Source: Chitinophagaceae bacterium
Lineage (GTDB): Bacteria > Bacteroidota > Bacteroidia > Chitinophagales > Chitinophagaceae
Length of the DNA: 64,000 nucleotides
Direction of reading: 5' to 3'
Assembly: GCA_947454155.1 (NCBI GenBank)
Contig: CANGIT010000007.1
Span: 1 to 64,000 of the forward strand
Below the pieces are notes generated by a model. It was not told the origin of the DNA. It saw only the letters and a list, made by a program, of their open reading frames with translations, and did not search any database. Shown one piece after another: positions 52,551 to 61,973 of this stretch (positions within the stretch are counted from its first letter, which is position 1; each line of letters opens with the position of its first letter). The position numbers and the translations under genes were made by a program.

Positions 52551-53297
52551 TTACCCCAACACCTCCTGTAGCACCTTCATCGACCGCATGCTGCCGAAAT
52601 CCTGGAAATGGACATGATAATATTGCAATAGCGCATTCAGCAAGATCCTTCGGGCTTCTTTTTTCATTTTGAATTGATCGAGCTCGGTGGGATGCATTAC
52701 CTTGAGCAGGTCGGATGTTATCAAAGCCCATTCGCCTTCCAGGTACTGCGGATGCTGCGGAAGAGTGGCAGTAAAGTGTCCTGCAGCCAGATCCAGAAAA
52801 AGGTCTTCTCCAGTAATCAGCTCCGGGGCCGGATCGTGAATTTTCAGTCCGAAAAACTGGGGCAGCTGTAGCGAAAACCAAATGGCGAAATTGGCGGCAA
52901 TGTCTGCAGGCGCCTGGTCAAGACACATGAAGGCATCTTCAATGAAATTGTACAGCTCCTCGTTGGTTTCGGGCTGGTGAAATACTTTTTGCAAGAGCTC
53001 CACCATGAACGTTGCGATGCTGTTTCTAACCACATCGCTGTAAATGTTGTGATAAATATAGGCCCAGCTGATGTCTTTGATGCGTTGCAGATTTTTCAGC
53101 TCGCTGTGGTAGACTTCCATCTCCAGCAAAGCGGCTGGTTGCAACATGATGGCCTTGCTTCCTTTTGCACTCGCTTTTCTTACACCATTGACCAGGTAAG
53201 ACTGTATACCGAATTTGGCCGTGTAAATGGTGGCAATCACACTGGTTTCGCCATATTTCACCGTGCGCAGCACGATTCCCCTCGTTTGATGCGTCAT
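52551..53297 (-). CDS. recO: DNA repair protein RecO
   Basis: 248 residues. Helps load RecA at single-strand gaps with RecF and RecR. Typical features: N-terminal OB fold (TRGIVLRTVKYGETSVIATI, GIQSYLVNGVRKA), then the helical domain with SWAYIYHNIYSDVVRNSIATFMVELL, and a C-terminal helix pair with LLQYYHVHFQDFGSMRSMKVLQEVL. The Cys cluster of some RecO zinc sites is not evident. Starts 89 bp from the divergent MMPL transporter. Confidence 0.93.
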   Translation of the reverse strand: MTHQTRGIVLRTVKYGETSVIATIYTAKFGIQSYLVNGVRKASAKGSKAIMLQPAALLEMEVYHSELKNLQRIKDISWAYIYHNIYSDVVRNSIATFMVELLQKVFHQPETNEELYNFIEDAFMCLDQAPADIAANFAIWFSLQLPQFFGLKIHDPAPELITGEDLFLDLAAGHFTATLPQHPQYLEGEWALITSDLLKVMHPTELDQFKMKKEARRILLNALLQYYHVHFQDFGSMRSMKVLQEVLG

Positions 53298-53386
53298 ATT
53301 GAATTAATCGGCTGCAATATAATCCTTGTTGTTTTTTGTAAATGAGTTTTCTTTGCAGGTAAATTCACCGTTTCAACTCTTTGCTT

Positions 53387-55735
53387 ATGTGGAAAAACCT
53401 GGCCCGGTTTGTCATTAAAAAAAGATTGCTCTTGCTCATTTTGCTTTCTGTGGTTACCGCAGGCATGGGTTATTTCGCCTCCCAGGTGAAATTAAGTTAC
53501 GATTTCGCCAAGGCCATTCCCAAAGACAATGAAAAGCTGATAGCCTATAATGAGTTTAAACAACATTTTGGCGAGGATGGCAACATGATGGTGATTGGCG
53601 TGCAAACCGATCAGTTTTTTAATCTGCATCATTTCAAAGCTTACCAGTCGCTGCAAGCACTCATCAAAAATGTACGTTGCGTGGAAGATGTGCTGGCCGT
53701 GCCTTCTGCTATTGTTTTGGAAAGGGATTCTCTTTCCGAAAAACTGATGCCGCATAAAATATTCGGAGAAGATTTCACCACACAGGAACAACTGGACAGT
53801 GCCGCTGCCGTTTTCAAAAACGTGCCTTTTTACAACTCGATGTTGTACAACGAAAAAACGGGTGCTTACCTGATGGCGGTCCGTATCAACAAAGACTCGC
53901 TGAATTCTCCGGCCAGGGTAAGAATCGTTCGCGACATCAACCTTGCGCTGATGGGTTATGAGCGCCAGTTTGGCAAAGTGCAAACCCATATCAGCGGACT
54001 ACCGCTGATCCGTACGGTGGTGGCCGAAAGGATACAAAAGGAAATGAAATATTTTCTGGCTGGTTCCTTGCTGCTGAGCATCCTCATTCTGGTGCTGCTG
54101 TTCCGTTCATTCAGCACCACGATGATTTCAATGACAGTGGTAATCATCGGTGTGGTATGGACTTTCGGATTGATTGAACTCTGCGGATACAAGATAACGT
54201 TATTGACCGCATTGATTCCCTCTCTTGTTGTGGTGATCGGCATCCCCAATTGCATCTACTTCATCAATAAATACCATTCCAATTATCTCAACAGCATTTC
54301 CACCGCAGAAGAAGAAAGAAAACACAATGCACTGGTTGATATGGTGAGTAAAATGGGCGTTGTTACTTTGTTCTGCAACATCACCGCCGCCATCGGCTTT
54401 GGGGTATTTGCCACTACCAGCAGCGCCATTCTTAAAGAATTTGGTGTGGTAGCCGGCATCAGCATCATGCTGATTTTTGTGGTGTCATTCATCTTGTTAC
54501 CGGCTGTACTCAGTTATCTTCCATCTCCCAAAAAAACAGAATTGAAGTACCTGAGCAGCCCGTGGATCGCCGCTTTTCTCAACAAAGTGGAAACCTGGGT
54601 TTTCAATCATCGCAATTCCATATTGATTACTACTTCTTTGATACTGGCAGTGGCAGTGGCGGGTATTTTCCGCTTGAAAACAGTGGCGTACATTGTTGAT
54701 GATCTGCCTAAAAAAGATAAGATCTACACCGACCTGAAATTCTTCGAAACCAATTTTCACGGTATCATGCCTTTGGAAATTCAGGTAGACACCAAGAAAA
54801 GAAGAGGCATCCGCCAGAAAGGACTCAGCATCTTCAACCGCATCGATTCATTGTCGGCCTACATCGCTTCCCGGCCCGAAATGAACCGTCCACTCAGCGT
54901 TTCCGAAGGATTGAAGTTTGCCACCATGGCTTTCAACGGTAACGACTCCACGCAATACCGCATGCCTTCGATGGAAGAGGCCGCATTCATCAAAGATAAC
55001 CTGATGGCGAAAAGCGAAAACAACTCCAATACCGCCTCCAAACTCCTGAACACCTTCATTGACACTTCTTCCCGCTACACCCGCATCAGTGTAAGCATGG
55101 CCGATGTGGGCACGGAAAAACTGCCCTTCTTATTGAATGACGTTCAACAGAAAGCAAACCAGTATTTTGACACGGCGGCATACAAAATCACCCTTACCGG
55201 CACCAGCATCACTTTTCTGGAAGGCAGCAAATACATCATCAATGGTTTAAAAGAAAGCATCTTCTGGGCGTTTCTGCTGATTGCCCTCTGCATGCTTTAC
55301 CTTTTCCGTTCATTCCGAATCTTACTTTGTTCTCTACTGCCCAATCTTATTCCTTTGGTGGTCACTGCGGGCATCATGGGCTGGGCAGGTGTTCCACTGA
55401 AACCTTCCACTGTACTGGTTTTCAGCGTGGCACTGGGTATTGCCATCGACATCACCATCCGGTTCCTCGTCAACTATCGTCAGGAACTTCCACACATGAA
55501 CTACAACGTGCCGCTTGCGGTAAAATCCACGGTACATCAAACCGGATTGAGCATCGTGTACACCTCACTGGTTTTGGTAGCGGGATTTATTATTTTCTGC
55601 GGCAGCAGTTTTGGCGGCACATTCGCCTTGGGGTGGCTGACATCTGTAACCTTGCTAACGGCAACGCTCACCAATATCATTTTTCTGCCAGTGCTGTTAT
55701 TATTGCTGGCGCGCAAGAAAAAAGAAACCAAATAA
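53387..55735 (+). CDS. MMPL/RND superfamily membrane transporter
   Basis: 782 residues from the ATG at 53387 (MWKNLARF; a TTG at 53381 adds two residues). Two homologous halves, each with one N-terminal span, a large periplasmic loop and a five-span bundle: ISMTVVIIGVVWTFGLIELCG ... LTALIPSLVVVIGIPNCIYF in the first and LLCSLLPNLIPLVVTAGIMGW ... VFSVALGIAIDITIRFLVNY in the second. The Asp-rich segment in the second half fits proton coupling. MMPL proteins move lipids or small molecules across or out of the inner membrane; substrate unknown. No partner periplasmic or outer-membrane gene is adjacent. Confidence 0.92.
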   Translation: MWKNLARFVIKKRLLLLILLSVVTAGMGYFASQVKLSYDFAKAIPKDNEKLIAYNEFKQHFGEDGNMMVIGVQTDQFFNLHHFKAYQSLQALIKNVRCVEDVLAVPSAIVLERDSLSEKLMPHKIFGEDFTTQEQLDSAAAVFKNVPFYNSMLYNEKTGAYLMAVRINKDSLNSPARVRIVRDINLALMGYERQFGKVQTHISGLPLIRTVVAERIQKEMKYFLAGSLLLSILILVLLFRSFSTTMISMTVVIIGVVWTFGLIELCGYKITLLTALIPSLVVVIGIPNCIYFINKYHSNYLNSISTAEEERKHNALVDMVSKMGVVTLFCNITAAIGFGVFATTSSAILKEFGVVAGISIMLIFVVSFILLPAVLSYLPSPKKTELKYLSSPWIAAFLNKVETWVFNHRNSILITTSLILAVAVAGIFRLKTVAYIVDDLPKKDKIYTDLKFFETNFHGIMPLEIQVDTKKRRGIRQKGLSIFNRIDSLSAYIASRPEMNRPLSVSEGLKFATMAFNGNDSTQYRMPSMEEAAFIKDNLMAKSENNSNTASKLLNTFIDTSSRYTRISVSMADVGTEKLPFLLNDVQQKANQYFDTAAYKITLTGTSITFLEGSKYIINGLKESIFWAFLLIALCMLYLFRSFRILLCSLLPNLIPLVVTAGIMGWAGVPLKPSTVLVFSVALGIAIDITIRFLVNYRQELPHMNYNVPLAVKSTVHQTGLSIVYTSLVLVAGFIIFCGSSFGGTFALGWLTSVTLLTATLTNIIFLPVLLLLLARKKKETK

Positions 55736-55887
55736 ATGTCAATCGCCGGAACTTGGAGATAAATGCTGAACAAGCAATGTAAAATGTCTGCCCCGAAGTA
55801 TCGAAGCAAAACATTTCCGACTCGAAGTATAACACCAACTCACTAGCACATTGGCACATTTTCACATCATCAAATAATCAAATCTAA

Positions 55888-55921
55888 TTGCCCTGCCCTA
55901 TCTATAAATTCCATAGGTTTG
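55888..55921 (+). promoter_or_regulatory. Promoter of the S46 peptidase gene
   Basis: TTG at 55888-55890, 23 bp, then TAGGTTTG at 55914-55921: both Bacteroidota elements at allowed spacing, 65 bp before the ATG. The best-formed promoter in the window. Confidence 0.6.
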
Positions 55922-55986
55922 CAGCCGAAATTACTTTGATATAAAGGCTTGCCTTTTCACACTTTTCAAAAATTAAAACTATACAA

Positions 55987-58149
55987 ATGAAAAAACTGTT
56001 GTTATCAGTGATTCTGATTTCCACCATGCTTGTTTCCAGAGCCGACGAAGGCATGTGGTTGCCGATGTTGCTTGGCAAACAAGTGTATGAAAACATGGTG
56101 AAACGCGGACTTAAGCTCACCAAAGAGCAATTGTATTCCATCAACAAAGCTTCACTAAAAGATGCCATCATCATCTTCGGCCGTGGCTGCACCGGCGAAA
56201 TCGTGAGCGACCAGGGATTGATTTTTACCAATCACCATTGTGGTTATGATGCCATCGCCAAAGCCAGTAGCGTAGACCACAACTATCTCCGCGATGGTTT
56301 TTATGCTTTCAATAAAGACCAGGAATTACAAACCGATCTTACCGTTCAGTTTTTGGTAAGAATCGATGATGTTACTGCAGAAGTTGAAGCTGGTTTGAAA
56401 GGATTGAGTTGGGCCGACAGAACAAAAAAAATGCAGGAAGTATACAAGTCCATCACCGACAAGGTGGCTGATAAAGAAAACGGTGTGTCAGGCAGAATCT
56501 ACAGCATGTTCAAAGACAATCAATACATCATGTATGTGTACAAAACTTACAAGGATATCCGTCTTGTGGGCACGCCTCCCGAAAGTGTAGGAAAATTCGG
56601 TGGCGATACCGACAACTGGGAATGGCCTCGTCATACCGGAGATTTCTCTGTGTTCAGAGTGTATGCAGCCAAAGACGGCAAGCCAACTGAATTCAACAAA
56701 GCCAATGTGCCATTGAAGCCCAAGCATTTTCTGCCGGTGAGCATCAAGGGAATCAAAGACGGCGACTATGCCATGATTTACGGTTATCCAGGCGGCACCA
56801 ACCGTTATGAAACCAGCTATGGCATCAAACTGAAGAATGAAATCGAAAACCCATCGCTGGTGGGTTTGAGAGACATGCGTTTGAAATACATGCACGAGCA
56901 AATGATCAAAGACCCTGCGGTTAAACTCAAGCTCGCTTCCGATTACGCCGGCATCGCCAACTACTGGAAATTTTTCGATGGCGAAACCAAACAACTGATC
57001 AAATTCAACACCTACGGACAAAAGCAACAGTTCGAAAATGAATTCACCACTTGGGCCAAAGGAAAACCGGACTACGAAAACATCTTCACTGAATATGAAA
57101 AAAATTACGCTGCCTGGACGCCCTATGCCAAACATCGTCAGTACTTACGTGAAGGCATACTTGGTTCTCCTTTGTCGGCTTTTGCCGCCTCTATGCTTTC
57201 GCTCGAAACGGTGTTGACAAAAGCCGGAGCCACAGCCGAAGAAATCAAGAAAGCCGTTGCTGCCGTTGATGAAGCCAGAACAGGTTTCCTGAAATCGGAA
57301 GATATGCCCAGCGACAAGAACATACTTGCCGCAGTGGCCAAATCTTTCTATACCGACATCGACAAATCGCAACATCCCGAAAAAATATTCGACAAAATTG
57401 GTGCCTTTGGCGACCTGAATGATGAAGCCACTTATAAAAAATGGGCACAGGATGTGTTTGCCAGAACCATGATTTTTGATGATGCGAAATGGAAGGCCTT
57501 CAGCGATGCGCCAACCGCCATGGTGTTGCAAGATGACCCGGCTTATGATTTTGCCATTTCTTTCGTAAAGAATTACAACGCGAAATACATGCCACTGTTC
57601 ACCGCATTCAACAACAAAAACAACGAACTTGGTCATGCCTATCTGAAAGGCATCATGGAGCGCAATCCTGCAGCTGCGGCCAAAATGTATCCCGATGCCA
57701 ACTTCAGCATGAGAGTAAGCTACGGCAATGTGAAAAGTTACAAACCCAAAGACGCCATCTTCTGCGACTATGTAACTACGGCCAAAGGCATTATGGAAAA
57801 ATATGTGCCCGGCGATTACGAATTCGATCTGCCTGCCAAAGAAGTAGAATTGCTGAAGAAAAAAGATTTCGGTCCTTACATGGATAAGAATCGCAACGAC
57901 CTGGTAGTGGCTTTCATCACCACCAACGACATTACCGGCGGCAACAGCGGATCGCCTGTGATCGACGGCAACGGCCAGCTGATTGGTCTGGCTTTCGACG
58001 GTAACTATGAAGCGTTGAGCCATAAGATCGCCTTCGACAAAGACCTGAACCGCACCATCTGCGTGGATGTGCGTTATGTACTCTGGTGCATCGATAAATT
58101 GGGCGGTGCTAAAAACCTGATTGACGAAATCAAACCTGTGACCAAATAA
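55987..58149 (+). CDS. S46 family dipeptidyl-peptidase (DPP7-like)
   Basis: 720 residues, signal peptide ending near SRADEG. Trypsin-like double barrel with a helical insert: catalytic His in TNHHCGYDAI (about 83), Asp in FGGDTDNWEWPRHTGDFSVF, Ser in GGNSGSPVIDGNG (about 654). The residue that decides P1 preference, Gly in DPP7 and Arg in DPP11, is Gly here (FDGNYEALS, about 672), so hydrophobic P1 is predicted. Removes dipeptides from peptides in the periplasm. Ends at a strong terminator. Confidence 0.95.
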   Translation: MKKLLLSVILISTMLVSRADEGMWLPMLLGKQVYENMVKRGLKLTKEQLYSINKASLKDAIIIFGRGCTGEIVSDQGLIFTNHHCGYDAIAKASSVDHNYLRDGFYAFNKDQELQTDLTVQFLVRIDDVTAEVEAGLKGLSWADRTKKMQEVYKSITDKVADKENGVSGRIYSMFKDNQYIMYVYKTYKDIRLVGTPPESVGKFGGDTDNWEWPRHTGDFSVFRVYAAKDGKPTEFNKANVPLKPKHFLPVSIKGIKDGDYAMIYGYPGGTNRYETSYGIKLKNEIENPSLVGLRDMRLKYMHEQMIKDPAVKLKLASDYAGIANYWKFFDGETKQLIKFNTYGQKQQFENEFTTWAKGKPDYENIFTEYEKNYAAWTPYAKHRQYLREGILGSPLSAFAASMLSLETVLTKAGATAEEIKKAVAAVDEARTGFLKSEDMPSDKNILAAVAKSFYTDIDKSQHPEKIFDKIGAFGDLNDEATYKKWAQDVFARTMIFDDAKWKAFSDAPTAMVLQDDPAYDFAISFVKNYNAKYMPLFTAFNNKNNELGHAYLKGIMERNPAAAAKMYPDANFSMRVSYGNVKSYKPKDAIFCDYVTTAKGIMEKYVPGDYEFDLPAKEVELLKKKDFGPYMDKNRNDLVVAFITTNDITGGNSGSPVIDGNGQLIGLAFDGNYEALSHKIAFDKDLNRTICVDVRYVLWCIDKLGGAKNLIDEIKPVTK

Positions 58150-58181
58150 GATATACTGGTTTCTTTCGTTGAGACTTAAGA

Positions 58182-58228
58182 CAAAACTGGCTGTTTCAGA
58201 TTGTTGAAACAGCCAGTTTTGTTTTTAT
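58182..58228 (+). terminator. Intrinsic terminator after the S46 gene
   Basis: 17-bp stem (58182-58198 with 58205-58221), six-base loop, then TTTTTATT, 33 bp beyond the stop. Confidence 0.95.
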
Positions 58229-58272
58229 TCCCATCGTAATATTAATGACAGCAGATTTTTGATATATCAATC

Positions 58273-59400
58273 TTAATTGAATTTCTTCCTCAGCCATCTT
58301 CTTACCGGTTCATCATAAAACTTCAAACATAACCAGGCGATGGATAGAGATGAAACCAGCACAAGGATACTGAATGGATAAGCGTCGTCGATGTGTTTTT
58401 TTTTGTCAAACACCCAGGCTGTATAGATGTAGATGATAGGATAATGTGTGATGTAAAGGGGATATGAGATGTCGCCCAGAAATTGGAAAACTTTTTCCAT
58501 ACGACCTGTTACCTGTCCGGATGCGCCTATATAAACGATGGCAGGGAAAACGAGAATCACTACAACCGCTTCATAAATTCCATTTTTCCACAGTTCGTTT
58601 TCATTGCCCAATCTGGGGAAAAACAAAGTGGCGATCAACAGCAGACTGCACCATAAAAATGCGTTGTTGAAAGATCGGATTTTGATCAAGCGCGACAAGA
58701 GCAATCCGGCGAAGAAAGGGTACATCAGGCGGATCCAGCCGATTTTAAATTGAACGGGATCCAGCGACCAGCCTCCGATCAAATCGCCTGTGGGTCCGGT
58801 TACGGTGTAATAAATCAGGAATGCGGCAGACAATGCCACTAAAACTGCCAACAAAGCATTGGAAAACCTGCGCACAATTGTGGCGTATAATATATTGGCG
58901 ACGTATTCGAAAAACAAAGACCAGGCCGGACCATCGAGCGGATGCATTTCCTGCCAACCCCGGATGTCCATGGAAACAGGTATGGGAATCATTGTGATGC
59001 CAATGAAAAAGATGAGTATCATTTTCCATACCGGTATGGTATGAATGATGGGCATGGCAACGGTGGAATCCTGAAAATAAAACAGCAAAGCGCCGATGAG
59101 CATACCCATGACGACCATAGGTTGTAAACGAATCAATCTTCTTTTAAAAAATCCGGATAAAGTCATTTTACCCCAACGGTCGTCGTAGGCATAACCAATG
59201 ACAAAACCGGAAAGCAAAAAGAAAAAGTCCACAGCCAGATATCCGTGATTGATCAGCTGATGAAATTTATCGGGGCGCGGATCCAAGGCAGGATTGCCGT
59301 GGGTTTCCATGATGTGAAACAATACCACCACAATGGCGGCAACACCACGCAATGCATCGAGAATGAGATAGTGAGGCTTTGCAGTAATTTGATTCTTCAT
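58273..59400 (-). CDS. OafA/YrhL-type acyltransferase, acyltransferase 3 family
   Basis: 375 residues from the ATG at 59400 (MKNQITAKPHYL). The frame is open for 95 more codons upstream, but this stretch reads repeat DNA (runs such as VQKVQVVQNVQ) and was rejected. About ten membrane spans. Acyltransferase-3 signatures: LDALRGVAAIVVVLFHIMETH (with the conserved Arg and His), YLAVDFFFLLSGFVIGYAYDDR, FFKRRLIRLQPM, and DISYPLYITHYPIIYIY. Members O-acylate surface glycans or small molecules at the inner membrane. Acceptor unknown. Confidence 0.92.
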   Translation of the reverse strand: MKNQITAKPHYLILDALRGVAAIVVVLFHIMETHGNPALDPRPDKFHQLINHGYLAVDFFFLLSGFVIGYAYDDRWGKMTLSGFFKRRLIRLQPMVVMGMLIGALLFYFQDSTVAMPIIHTIPVWKMILIFFIGITMIPIPVSMDIRGWQEMHPLDGPAWSLFFEYVANILYATIVRRFSNALLAVLVALSAAFLIYYTVTGPTGDLIGGWSLDPVQFKIGWIRLMYPFFAGLLLSRLIKIRSFNNAFLWCSLLLIATLFFPRLGNENELWKNGIYEAVVVILVFPAIVYIGASGQVTGRMEKVFQFLGDISYPLYITHYPIIYIYTAWVFDKKKHIDDAYPFSILVLVSSLSIAWLCLKFYDEPVRRWLRKKFN

Positions 59401-59882
59401 ATTGGCAGGTATGAGGAGTGAGTGACAAATATAAAAAATGTTACCGGTAGGTAGATTTACATCACTTCGCTTATTGAAGTGTTTGTTGTTTGATGTTTTT
59501 TCAAAGGGTTCAAGGGGATTAATAATTTCAATGAGTTTGATGGGGGTTAAAACGTTCAATAGGTTCAAGGGGGTTAAATGTTTGTTCAAATAACATGTTG
59601 AAATCCTGGCTGCAAACTCGCATTGAACATTTTGAACCACCTGAACCTTTTGAACCATTTGAATGTATTGAACCGCCGACTCCATAGTGGTTTGGGCACT
59701 CCGCCGGATAAAAGTTTAATGATTTAATTTGCTGCACTGCCTATCTGCTTGCCGGCAGGGTTTAAGGTTTATGAGTTGACGATTTGCTTTACTCACAAAT
59801 CAAAATCAATAATCACAAACCCCTGTAAACCTTTCATCCTCTCCCTTTTTTTATTACATTTGCCGTCTTAAAATAATCTAAC
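59401..59882. other. 482-bp divergent gap filled with degenerate repeats
   Basis: Divergent between the acyltransferase and the deoxyhypusine-synthase-like gene. Holds TTCAA-type repeats on the left (59506-59590) and their complement TTGAA on the right (59622-59672), so the two sides can pair. A GC-rich partial palindrome (CTTGCCGGCAGGG, about 59749-59761) and a promoter box at 59855-59862 complete it. Confidence 0.75.
59855..59862 (+). promoter_or_regulatory. -7 box (TACATTTG) for the DHS-like gene
   Basis: TAnnTTTG match, 20 bp before the ATG at 59883. Confidence 0.5.
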
Positions 59883-60857
59883 ATGCACAAGGGACCTGTA
59901 TCGCAGTACATTCAACATCACTATCGCCATTTCAATGCCGCAGCGCTGATGGATGCTGCCAAAGGATATGAACTTCACCTCTTGGAAGGTGGTAAAATGA
60001 TGGTGACATTGGCCGGCGCCATGAGCACTGCCGAACTGGGGTTGAGTTTCGCCGAAATGATCCGTCAGGATAAAGTGGCCATCATCAGCTGCACTGGCGC
60101 CAATCTCGAAGAAGACATCATGAACCTTGTGGCCCATTCTCATTATAAAAGAGTGCCGAACTACCGCGATCTGAGTCCGCAAGACGAATGGGATCTTCTG
60201 GAAAATCATTACAATCGTGTTACAGACACTTGTATCCCCGAAGAAGAAGCCTTCCGTCGTTTGCAGCAACATATCCATAAGCTTTGGAAAGAAGCCGATG
60301 AAAAAGGAGAAAGATATTTTCCGCATGAGTTCATGTACAAAATGCTGTTGAGCGGTGTGTTGGAGCAATACTACGAAATCGATCCAAAGAACAGCTGGAT
60401 GCTGGCTGCTGCGGAAAAAAACATTCCTATCGTTTGTCCGGGCTGGGAAGACAGCACCATGGGCAACATTTTCGCCTCTTATGTGATTAAAAACGAAATC
60501 AAGGCTTCTACCATGAAAAGTGGAATTGAATACATGGTGTGGCTGGCCGATTGGTACAGAAATAACTCATCGGGTAAAGGGGTGGGATTCTTCCAGATTG
60601 GCGGTGGTATTGCCGGCGACTTCCCGATTTGTGTGGTGCCGATGATGTATCAGGATCTGGAATGGCATGACGTTCCTTTCTGGAGCTATTTCTGCCAGAT
60701 CAGCGACTCCACTACCTCATACGGTTCCTACTCCGGCGCTGTGCCCAATGAAAAAATCACCTGGGGCAAGCTGGATGTGAACACACCAAAATTCATCGTG
60801 GAAAGCGATGCCACTATCGTAGCCCCATTGATTTTTGCCTGGGTGCTGGGGTGGTAA
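59883..60857 (+). CDS. Deoxyhypusine synthase-like protein
   Basis: 324 residues. Homologous along its length to deoxyhypusine synthase, an NAD-dependent enzyme that in archaea and eukaryotes moves a spermidine part to eIF5A; bacteria lack eIF5A, and these homologues are called DHS-like. Visible: GGKMMVTLAGAMSTAELG, FISCTGANLEEDIMNLV-type NAD motif (IISCTGANLEEDI), IPIVCPGWEDSTMGN, and the C-terminal ITWGKLDVNT ... ESDATIVAPLIFAW. The loop with the substrate lysine of true DHS (GGGVVKHH) reads GGGIAGDF (about 240-247), so this Lys is Gly. A polyamine-related role is possible but unproven. Next gene: adenosine deaminase, 129 bp away. Confidence 0.9.
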   Translation: MHKGPVSQYIQHHYRHFNAAALMDAAKGYELHLLEGGKMMVTLAGAMSTAELGLSFAEMIRQDKVAIISCTGANLEEDIMNLVAHSHYKRVPNYRDLSPQDEWDLLENHYNRVTDTCIPEEEAFRRLQQHIHKLWKEADEKGERYFPHEFMYKMLLSGVLEQYYEIDPKNSWMLAAAEKNIPIVCPGWEDSTMGNIFASYVIKNEIKASTMKSGIEYMVWLADWYRNNSSGKGVGFFQIGGGIAGDFPICVVPMMYQDLEWHDVPFWSYFCQISDSTTSYGSYSGAVPNEKITWGKLDVNTPKFIVESDATIVAPLIFAWVLGW

Positions 60858-60870
60858 TAAATGTTTTTAG

Positions 60871-60975
60871 TGTTTGGATAGTTTAGTGGGTTACGTATGT
60901 TTCGTGATAGCTTTCCTAAAAATTCATGTTTTCTAAGCAGCCAAACCTCCCGAACTTACCAAACAAACTAAACTT
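60871..60975. repeat. Degenerate inverted repeats between two genes
   Basis: GTTTGG/GTTTAG words at 60872-60893 and complementary CCAAACC/AACTTACC/AAACTAAAC words at 60941-60974 flank a 50-bp centre. Same style as at 43.3 kb. Confidence 0.65.
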
Positions 60976-60986
60976 ATATTCGCCCT

Positions 60987-61973
60987 ATGCTTCACCATCT
61001 TCCCAAAGTAGAACTTCATCTTCACCTTGATTGCTCATTGAGCTATGAGGTGGTGAAAATGCTTGACCCATCCGTGAGTGAGGAAGAGTTTGACATTGCG
61101 TTTAAAGCCCCTTTTGATTGCAGCAGCTTGCTGGATTACATCAAAAGAGCCGCACGTCCCATTGAATTGATGCAAACCCAAGAACAGCTCAGGCTGGTTA
61201 CACTGGATCTTTTCAAACAGCTCAAGGCCGATCATGTGGTGTATGCCGAAATACGCTTTGCACCGTTGCAGCATCTGCAAAAGGGTTTAACGCCCGAAGA
61301 AGTGGTGGCCGCTGTAAATGATGCCACTGCCGAAGGGATGGAAACATTTGGCATCGAAGCCGGCATCATCCTTTGCACTTTGCGTCATTTCACCGAAGCG
61401 CAAAGCCTGCTTACCGCCAAGCTGGCGGCTCAGTTCAGCAATACCCATGTTGTTGGTTTTGATATCGCCGCAGATGAATGTCTGCCGATTGAAAACCATG
61501 TCAGCTCATTTCAATATGCGCACCAGCATGGCATTCCCTGCACAGCACATGCGGGAGAAGCCAGAGGGGCGGAAAGTGTGTGGGAATCGCTGGACATGCT
61601 GCATCCCAAGCGCATAGGCCATGGCGTTAGAAGCGCCGAAGATCCGAAATTGCTTAGCCATCTGAAGCAAAACGACATTCATCTCGAAGTTTGTGTAAGC
61701 AGCAATATCAAGACGGCTGTATTTTCAAATGTAAAAGACCACACCGCTCCCGCCATCTATCAATCGGGTGTAAGCATGAGCATCAATACCGACGGACGCA
61801 CCATTACAGATGTGACATTAAGTGATGAATACAAACTGATGGAAAATACTTTCGGCTGGGGAATGGAAGAGCTGAAAAGATGTAACCTGGAAGCCATACG
61901 TCATTCCTTTGCCTCTGCTGAAGTCAAAAATAAAATCGCGGCCATCATCGAAGCGGGTTATCCTACAAAATAA
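60987..61973 (+). CDS. add: Adenosine deaminase
   Basis: 328 residues. Converts adenosine to inosine in purine salvage using one zinc ion. Motifs: LPKVELHLHLDCSL (HxH zinc ligands), GIPCTAHAGEARGAESV (His and catalytic Glu), RIGHGVRSAEDP (catalytic His), and SINTDGRTITDVTLSDEY (zinc Asp; the usual second Asp is Gly, as in other DGRT-type members). Cytoplasmic. The 3' end overlaps the convergent membrane gene by 16 bp. Confidence 0.95.
   Translation: MLHHLPKVELHLHLDCSLSYEVVKMLDPSVSEEEFDIAFKAPFDCSSLLDYIKRAARPIELMQTQEQLRLVTLDLFKQLKADHVVYAEIRFAPLQHLQKGLTPEEVVAAVNDATAEGMETFGIEAGIILCTLRHFTEAQSLLTAKLAAQFSNTHVVGFDIAADECLPIENHVSSFQYAHQHGIPCTAHAGEARGAESVWESLDMLHPKRIGHGVRSAEDPKLLSHLKQNDIHLEVCVSSNIKTAVFSNVKDHTAPAIYQSGVSMSINTDGRTITDVTLSDEYKLMENTFGWGMEELKRCNLEAIRHSFASAEVKNKIAAIIEAGYPTK

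Noticed and set aside
59401..59685. N-terminal extension of the acyltransferase (95 residues)
   Set aside because: The extension translates repeat DNA; the conserved acyltransferase domain begins right after the ATG at 59400.
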